Assembly (NCBI RefSeq): GCF_022581195.2
Contig: NC_061465.1
Location: 9,736,501-9,800,500, forward strand
Direction: 5' to 3'
Length of the DNA stretch: 64,000 nt
From: Helicoverpa zea
Taxonomy: Eukaryota > Arthropoda > Insecta > Lepidoptera > Noctuidae
Position numbers and translations under genes: made by a program. Positions 57,011 through 64,000 of the stretch are shown here, in pieces. The notes under the pieces are model-generated. The model searched no databases. It worked only from the letters and a program-made list of their open reading frames with translations, and was not told the origin of the DNA. The stretch's first letter is position 1. Each line of letters opens with the position of its first letter.

Positions 57011-57625
57011 TGCATGCTTACTTCCATGCTCTGTTAATTGATATGGGATGTGTTATATTTTAAACGTACTGAGTAAAAAAAATATTGTCATTTTATATTT
57101 TATGATGTCATTTAATAGTATTTCAGAAGTTTACTTTAGTTTAGCATGCTACAAATTTAATTGTGGCTGACTTAGTATTTTAGAAGGCAACATACATTTT
57201 TGGGGGCGATTAATGATATTAAAAAGAAGCCTGTTTAAATAGCACCCTATTTTAATTATATTTTCTATGTGACTTTTATTTAGAGAAGCTAAATAATAAA
57301 AGTTAATTATGCCAAATAATGAGTCCAATCGCTTAAACTTTAGTTTATTTTGTTTTATAATAATAAGTCATTTGTATAAAACAAAGATACGTTGTAAATT
57401 TTTGGTTTTAAATTTAATTATATTTTATGTTATATTTTTAATATGACTTTCCTTAACTTTTAAATGCAAAAACTAGTGGATTTTTAAGGCAGAAGTCCTT
57501 CATTATTAATCCAAATCATGAGGCTGATTATTTAAGTGGTTTAATGTTTAGTTTATTTTAAGTTAAATGGCAAAAACAAAAAAAAATGAAATTAAATATG
57601 TTTGTATTACTTTGCCCAAAATGTC
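57006..57625. other. No feature recognised
   Basis: Very AT-rich sequence. Confidence 0.4.
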
Positions 57626-57745
57626 ACGGGCAATATGTATAGTGCCCGGTCAATTTGATTATTTGAATAATTATTATCAAATTGCGCTCTCATATTGGGC
57701 ATTATTCATAATGACCGGGCATTATGTATACTGCCCAATTTATCA
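57612..57745. repeat. Imperfect inverted repeat (GGGCA.TATGTATA.TGCCC)
   Basis: The left 'gggcaatatgtatagtgccc' 'ggtcaa' and right 'tgaccgggcattatgtatac' 'tgccc' are inverse relatives with several mismatches. Non-coding; resembles a decayed MITE. Confidence 0.45.
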
Positions 57746-58626
57746 CTTGGTCCATAACATATCGATTGTATGCAGGCATCGAATGAAAATAGACAAAGGT
57801 TAAGTTGGCACGACGACGTGCATGTATTCTTAGAAGCCATTTATAACCATTCTTGTATTAGAATGGTCGGATGTAGGAGAAAGCTTTTTATACGTGAAAA
57901 ATTATTACGGAATAAAATATTTTCTGCTTACTAATTGATTGTAAATAAATTTGACTAGGCTTTCTTAAAAATGCATTTTTGATGAACAGTTTAAGAGACC
58001 ATAGTTTTCGGGATTACTCACTGTTTATGAGGTTTCTACTGTTTTAAATACATTGTCTGCTTTTAAGTTTTTCACTATATATCTAAGAATTTTCCCTGGT
58101 TTCATCCACGTCCCGGGAGAGTTCCCTAGTTTGTACATTTATAATATTAGAGACTTACAAATTCGTATTTCTCGACTAGTTCACGTATTAAAACAAGTAA
58201 GACCTAACACTAAATTCTAGGAAATAATGCATGCAACATTAAAGTAAATCCTTGATGTAGCAAACTTAATTAAAACTTACATATGTGAACTTCACCAGAA
58301 GTTAAAACTATTTGCCAGTGGAATTGCGGGCAAATGTATGGGACAATTCAACTCCGTCTGCCGTTGAAGCCTTACAACTATATACGGTGTTTCATGTTTA
58401 AGTTTGATGAAAGCTGTGGAAATGTATTGAAAATTAAGTTTTCTTACTTCTGCTGTAGACGGGGTTATGGCAAGATTTCGCCGGTGTGTGGCACTGTGCC
58501 ACAAACTAATGTTTTCTTCTGGTCTACTCGGTTTAGCAACAAAATGCGTGCTCATTTTTGACACCAAAATTGTTAGAGCATATTTTTTTGAGAACAATTT
58601 TGCTGGAATTTTGTCATTAGAACAAC

Positions 58627-58885
58627 TGGACGTAGTTATGCAGAAACGTTCCAACCCACTGTACGCGTAAATGCTTATATCTCAAATTAAACTTGAATTT
58701 GAGATATAAGCATTTACGCGTTTCAGTTGTATTCTTTTTTATTCTAACTAGTAAAGGTACTAGAGGTTTTATTGTTGAATTATATTGAGTTTAGATAACC
58801 ATATGCTAAATTTTAGGCTGTTCAATCACAATAACTCGATTTCGGGTGACTTGTGGGTTGGAACGTTTCTGCATAACTACGTCCA
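58627..58885. mobile_element. MITE with 32-bp perfect TIRs and nested palindrome
   Basis: 58627-58658 (TGGACGTAGTTATGCAGAAA...) and 58854-58885 are exact reverse complements. Directly inside the left arm lies a second perfect inverted repeat, 58664-58688 with 58696-58720 (25 bp each, 7-nt loop). No transposase is encoded. The element sits about 370 bp before the first recognised glycosyltransferase exon. Confidence 0.8.
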
Positions 58886-59257
58886 ACTTGTAGTACTTAG
58901 CTACGGTAGTAACGTAATTGATTTCTTGTAAAAACTAATTCGATCATGAACTTGTTACTTGCTTATTAACGTACGCGAAGGCGTTACGTATATACCGATG
59001 TTACTGATAGAGGTTTCGATAGTACATAAGTATGTACCTACTTGGTTTATCATGTCTGTAACGTATATTGTTTAGTTATCATTGAATTTTATTTATCACT
59101 AATATGTATTCAAATTATACAAGGATTTCGAAAAATAACAGCACCTTAATCTAATTTAAAATCGTAACACCGACAGCCGATACCTACTGAAGTCAAACAT
59201 TATACCGATACTTATTTAAAATCAATATCGTATTTACCAAAACCCTGTTGTTCTCAG

Positions 59258-59397
59258 CATAGGTCGCGATGGCCGCTCCTGTGCCTGCCGCTGCTGGTGG
59301 CATCAGCCTACTGCAGCGACATCCTCATGGTCACCATGGGCGGCACCAAGTCACACAAGATGCCCTTCTGGGAGCTGGCGAGAGGACTTATCAGGAG
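59258..59397 (+). CDS. UGT exon with signal peptide
   Basis: The acceptor is TTCTCAG (59251-59257) if the frame joins in phase 0; the alternative AG at 59261-59262 would join in another phase. It codes HRSRWPLLCLPLLV and on to LARGLIR, ending AG|GTAAAG, phase 2. The ATG at 59269 is in a different, non-coding register. Confidence 0.8.
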
Positions 59398-62300
59398 GTA
59401 AAGTTTTATAATGTAGTCATGCGAGGTGTATCTACTAGCTGTTCCCCACAACTCCACTTGCACCCTGAAGGGAACTTCTTCCTGTAGATGGGTAAAGTAG
59501 CCTATATTTTATTCTGCTACATAAGCTATACAAGGTGTTGATTTGCATTTGTGCCATAGTTCAGGAGGAGGACATACAATACGTAAATAATCGATTGGAA
59601 TTACAGTAGATGGGAAATAACTAATATGCACTGCTTTTTTTGTCATTGTAATGTCGTGGTATTTCCGAAGTAATCCAATTTTATGAGTGATCGTTGCGTA
59701 TGCTTTGTGTTTGCGTTTGTGTGAGGGTGCAGCATGGTTTTAACGCCAGTAACATACGCGCCAAATTAAATAAGGCTAGATGACATTTACGGAATTCCGA
59801 AAAAAATTAAAAAAAAAAAATTACGTACCAATTTTTTAATTGATTTGGGTCGAGAATCATTAGCATAATTACCTCCTTGAATATGGCACGGATGCAAATC
59901 AACAGCTTGTATTATGTACTGCCAAGTATCATCAGAAAGGGGAACAGCCATCCATATCCATCCATCTACATACAAACGTTGGCGTTTTAATAGGATAGTA
60001 GGAAATACGGCTAGCTGTTCCCCATGGTTTCAACCACGTCCCGGGGAAACCAAATACCTCAACCGGACAAAAAGTAGCCTCCGGCCTTTCTCAAACTATA
60101 GACTATGTGAGATGGCGAGATGGTGACATACAGAGTTACATAAGCATTTGTAATTATTAGGTAAAGAATGCAATAAAGGAACGATGAAATAAACATAAGT
60201 AAAGATAAGATATTGCCTAGTTTAATACCGTTCTTAATTATTTTTCATCACCTTTTCCCCAGAGATCACAACATCACATTCATCAGCGCGTTCCCCGCTG
60301 ACTTCCACATCACTGGCCTTGAGGAGATAGCTCCCGAGGGTCTGGTCACCTACGTGAGGAACTACATGTCCTTCGACCTGGTGGGCGCCCGCATGAGAGG
60401 CGAGGATCAAATGCCTGTCAAGGATATCCTGCGATATGGCTATGAGGTACTTAGCTGTTGTTTTTGTTACTGCATTATCAAACTGTGCCCTGAAACTTGC
60501 TCGCGGAAGGACTTAATGAGCGCATCCGGCCGTGCTCTCGCTGTGGCGGCATATTGGGCTGACAAAGTGTAGTCTCAATATATGACATGTCATCGATACG
60601 AAAGAAGAAGAATAATCAACATTAGATTTTATTTGCTTAATTATTTTTGATTGACTGTTTTTTATGGTCCCGGGAAAAACTATTTCACGTAAATGGGTAA
60701 AAAGTAGCATACTTAGATCCTTTCTTAAGTTCTAGACTAATTCAATTAATTATACCCCCATTTAATTGTTCATTGGCCCTTAAAAATCGTAAAAGAATTC
60801 TTTAGATTCCTTTTATTCTAACAATTTTCAAACAACTAAAAAAGAATAACGTGGGTGAAAAAAATGCTAATTGGATTCAGGAAACGCTCATCCCATTGTA
60901 CTTAATGAATCGGCTAATGAGGTTTTAAACCAATCGAAATAAAGTACCTAGCTTTACAAGAAAATCCGTTTAATTAACGTTCTAAATATTTACCTTAATA
61001 AGGTTCTTTGCAAAGATTCTTTGGATGTATATTTCTTTGTTTATCCCATTTTAAAAGGAGTTTATACACACCTATAAAGTGTTCATCAAATGTGATAAAA
61101 ATATTTTTTTATATATCGTTTGCTTTCATTTTATTAATTTCGTTGAGTGCATTAAAATTGAGTGGAGCTTAATTGCATAAAGCTCAGAAATTGTTTTAGA
61201 GTTCCCACACACTGCAAACTTTTAGTCGGCCGACAATTGCTCCGATGGTGAAAAAAAAAATATTTTTAAAGACAATCGTGAATTCAATCGAAGTTTCCAG
61301 TCGGTCCGATACAGCTACATACCTGATCTTTGTAATGTGTATGCTACCATTCATCTGCATACCGATTTATGAGCCCGAACGAACTGTCGGCCGACTGAAA
61401 CTCTGCACTGTGTGGGTAGGCTTACTGCTAATTTGTTTCTCATTACTCAATTACGGAGATACTTTGGAGTTGTTTCTGTATAAGTTTGTTGTTCCAAAAT
61501 TGTTTTGGTTTATAAATAAATTGCGTGTATATGTTGTGGATTTTTATGGAGTATTCTTTTCTTTTTTTTATTGGCTTTCATGGAACTGTGAGGCCAGAAT
61601 ATTGTCACAAAGCAGGTATTGTAGTCATATCTTTGTTAAAAAATACCCTTGATTAATGTACATTTAAGAGTTGCAGTTGTCCCCCGTGGTTTCATCCGCA
61701 TCCCGAGAGACATACCTACTTCCCGCACACAGACAAAATGTAGCCTGTGTCACTTTTCAGACCCGAGACTACTGTGTATCTAATTTAATTAAATCGGTGT
61801 CTTAGTTTTGGTGTGATAGGAAGAGAGACAAATAGAGTTAATTACACATATGCTGGTTTAGATTGTTCTAACTTTTAGTATTTATTCCAGGCTTGCGACG
61901 CATTCCTCAGCGATCCAGAGACGAGGTCCTTCCTCAGATCAGGAAGGACTTTCGATCTCGTTATCCTAGACGGGACATACCCCGAGTGCGCTCTGGGCAT
62001 CGTCTACAAACTCAAAGTACCCTTCATGTACATCAACACTGTGGGCTTCTACACCATGCCTTTGAGCAATTCTGGCAGCCCAGTTCCGTACTCCGTCACC
62101 CCATTCTTTGGCAAAGGTTTTACAGACAACATGGGCATACTGGACCGAGCTCTTAACACTGCGTTCCACCTCGCCATTCTACCATTCCATGCCTTCAGCA
62201 TGCAGATCCTCCAAGGAGTTCTGAGAAGGAACTTTGGACAGCATATGCCCCATGTATACGATATGGCGAAGAATGTCAGCTTTATCCTACAAAATGGACA

Positions 62301-64000
62301 CTATTCGGTGTCATACCCGAGACCTTATCTGCCGAATGTTGCTGAAGTTGCCTGTATTCACTGCAAGGAAGCGAAGATTTTGGATCCGGTAAGTGGTTTT
62401 TATTAAAATTTGCAATTTCTTAAAGGCTGATAGACACTGTATACTCTACAGAATAGTTTGTAATGAGCGGAGGCTTTTAGGAGGCGGAGGAGTTTATACG
62501 TCAAAAGATTTTTTTTACATTTTAAGTATTTACCATTATATCTTGTCTGAGTCTGTCTAACGAATGTTGTCTCTATGATAATAATCAGTAACTAGAAGTC
62601 TAAAATAATCTGGGTTAATGTTTTTACCAGTAATTGAGGTTGTTCAGATTTACTACCAGTTACATTAAAAATATGATTATCCCTAGCATCTTGAGTATAT
62701 TTTTAGAATAACGGTTACCAGTATATTCCTTGAAAGGACTAGCTTATGAGTAGTTTGACACCCACATGGAGAAAGTTAAGCTTTGTGCACAAAGAGCAAA
62801 TACTCTATCTAAGCTTGCTGAGTGCAAATAAAATGAATATGAAGTAGATAGCGTATCCATGTTTATTTTTTATCGGTTTTGTGCCACTTGTATGTGTAAT
62901 ACACTAGTGAGAATTTTGTTTTAAAAACATGATATAAAAGCGTCGCTTTGGTTTAAAGAGAATCAGGCACCAAGCTATACTTCGGTCAGTCAGTAATCTT
63001 TAAGTTTTCTAAGGTAGATAGATAATTGAGCTACTTTCTAAGAGCACATTGCAGATTAAACAGTCACCCGATGTCTGGCAAAATTTTTTTTGAATCTTGA
63101 TTCAGACAAACAAATACAAACTTGATTACAATCAAAGTTTTCAGTCGGTCCAAATCAAAGTTCGCAATTATTAAAGGAATTTTACAACGGATATATATCA
63201 AGTTTTTGTTTGTGTGACCAAAGGCTAAGAATGGTGTTACAAACCAACTTTCTCATAAGATATTCTGAACATAAATTACATTCTAGATTCCTGCAATTGG
63301 AACCACGTGTGATGTCATATTTAGACCTTAGTTTTAGAACGCAATAGAACTAGTGTTGTCTGTATTTTGATTGCCAATTGCTATTCCGGATTTAGTTGTT
63401 CAAATTGATGTAACACGTGATCAGTATTTTGAATCTGAAAAGTCAATAATTTGAATTTAAAAGACCATGTGTTGACAATAATGCTAAACTTCGTTGAAGC
63501 TGAAATTTTTACATGAATGCGGAAGGATACTATTATGGCTGTATTCATATACGAAAAATATATATCCAATTTATTTTTTGACCTACTTTTTTAACTAAAA
63601 AACGAGCCCCCAAAGCCTTAGAGGTTACAAATCTTTGATCTGGGTCCGTCCGTGAAATCTAGAACAAATCCTCCTTTTGTACGAAGTAACTTAAAAGTTT
63701 GTGTGTGTATCTGTCAGTCACACTTTAGGTCCCGGTCCCCCGCTACTGCCAGGAGTTATATTTGTTCGGAGTTTCTTAAGAATTTTATAACAGCTAGTAG
63801 ATAGTTTAATACGAGTTTCTGGATACAAAGAAAAGTAATATAACATTGGCTATTCTGTTATTAAAAAACTTATAATTTTTTTCACACTGTGTGGTCGTAA
63901 AAGTAGATATCTATGGTGTGGTGGCATATTTACCAAAATTCTCTTTCCATATTATCTACTATTCATATATTTAATTTTCCCGATTTCAGCACATGACAAA
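59258..64000 (+). CDS. UDP-glycosyltransferase (UGT50-like), 5' and 3' incomplete
   Basis: Insect UGTs transfer a sugar from a UDP-sugar to small lipophilic molecules in the endoplasmic reticulum and serve detoxification and pigment or hormone handling. Four exons are seen: 59258-59397, 60263-60446, 61891-62388 and from 63990 on, with GT-AG borders and matching phases. Together with one Met codon they give 275 residues to 62388. The N-terminus has a signal-peptide core (PLLCLPLLVASAYC), then ILMVTMGGTKSHKMPFWELA, the conserved start of the acceptor-binding domain. The donor-binding half with the UGT signature and the C-terminal membrane anchor lie beyond the window. The MGGTKSHKMPFWELARGL wording suggests the conserved single-copy UGT50 group; family assignment is sound, group assignment moderate. 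No in-frame ATG exists at the 5' end of the first exon. Confidence 0.88.
59435..59530 (-). repeat. Helitron-like fragment in UGT intron
   Basis: CTAG (59435-59438) 'ctgttccccacaactccac', later 'gggtaaagtagcctatat'. This is an inverted 3' end. Confidence 0.55.
60011..60112 (-). repeat. Helitron-like fragment in UGT intron
   Basis: CTAG (60011-60014) 'ctgttccccatggtttcaac' 'cacgtcccgggg', then 'aaaaagtagcctccggcc'. A second inverted 3' end within the same intron as the one at 59435. Confidence 0.55.
60263..60446 (+). CDS. UGT exon 2 of those seen
   Basis: The acceptor is CTTTTCCCCAG (ending 60262). The first base completes the Arg codon from the previous exon. Coded: DHNITFISAFPADFH through KDILRYGYE; the donor GTACTT at 60447 is somewhat weak but the phase-0 join to the next exon (ACDAFLSDPE) fits the family. 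Confidence 0.85.
61204..61416. mobile_element. MITE in UGT intron (CCCACACACTGCA ends)
   Basis: The left CCCACACACTGCAAACTTTT plus AGTCGGCCGACA and the right TGTCGGCCGACT...TGTGTGGG are inverted with few mismatches (213 bp). It explains part of the long open frame at 61245-61652, which is therefore not a gene. A split relative is at 45583-45920. Confidence 0.7.
61672..61800 (-). repeat. Helitron-like fragment in UGT intron
   Basis: 'cccgtggtttcatccgcatc' 'ccgagag' and 'acaaaatgtagcctgtgtc', an inverted fragment like that at 60011 but without CTAG. Confidence 0.5.
61891..62388 (+). CDS. UGT exon 3 of those seen
   Basis: The acceptor is TTTATTCCAG and the donor CCG|GTAAGT; 166 codons, phase 0 at both ends. 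It codes the core of the N-terminal domain: FDLVILDGTYPECALGI, FMYINTVGFYTMPL, and VSFILQNGHYSVSYPRPYLP, matching the UGT fold's central region. Confidence 0.92.
63990..64000 (+). CDS. UGT next exon, start only
   Basis: The acceptor CCCGATTTCAG (ends 63989) is followed by CAC ATG ACA AA, continuing in phase 0 after the previous exon. The exon is cut by the window end. Confidence 0.7.

Noticed and set aside
57567..57803. 78-codon frame
   Set aside because: It spans the imperfect inverted repeat at 57612-57745 and has no recognisable domain.
59269..59487. ATG-started frame over the first UGT exon
   Set aside because: It is out of register with the UGT reading frame and runs into the intron; the signal peptide is in the other frame.
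61245..61652. 135-codon plus-strand frame
   Set aside because: It lies in a UGT intron, overlaps a MITE with clear inverted ends and has AT-driven Phe/Leu-rich composition.

Overview
The window is AT-rich, intron-rich animal DNA. It looks like a moth genome (Lepidoptera, probably a noctuid, by inference). The evidence is a UDP-glycosyltransferase gene of insect type with canonical GT-AG introns, plus dense dispersed repeats typical of Lepidoptera. These include Helitron-like elements ending in a GC hairpin and CTAG, tRNA-derived SINEs whose tails read like 'cccagcagtgggac', and other repeat families named below. No rRNA, true tRNA, CRISPR array or bacterial feature was seen.

Layout. 1-12.2 kb: no convincing gene; a GC-rich promoter-like patch (about 780-1000), a MITE (about 1540-1947), a Helitron-like element, SINEs, a decayed LINE end, a small hairpin element and two weak small ORFs. 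12.2-15.2 kb: a 5'-truncated, otherwise open, non-LTR retrotransposon with reverse transcriptase and a restriction-like endonuclease (R4/Dong-like), next to a SINE tail. 17.1-25.2 kb, minus strand: a complete BEL/Pao LTR element with two identical 174-bp LTRs, a 5-bp target duplication, a tRNA-Tyr primer site, gag-protease, RT-RNase H-integrase and an envelope-like fusion protein of the errantivirus/baculovirus-F type. Its coding region is split once by a frame change. 26.2-27.4 kb, minus strand: a 5'-truncated second-type LINE with a perfect 13-bp target duplication. 30.1-30.6 kb: a nearly perfect 164-bp inverted repeat. 31.46-31.59 kb: a candidate leader exon ending in ATG followed by a splice donor. 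31.6-59.2 kb: no coding exon recognised; Helitron, SINE, foldback and MITE copies, some nested, and one GC-rich islet (about 56.7-57.0 kb). 59.26-64.0 kb, plus strand: four exons of the UDP-glycosyltransferase, which continues past the window.

How it works together. The only host gene I can support is the glycosyltransferase (UGT50-like by recognition). The exon at 31.5 kb could supply its start codon across a 27.7-kb intron, because the phases fit, but this is inference. Everything else readable is mobile DNA. The BEL/Pao element and the 13-bp-flanked LINE look recent (identical LTRs, intact target duplications). No new multi-gene system was found; the most notable item is the envelope-carrying BEL/Pao provirus-like element.
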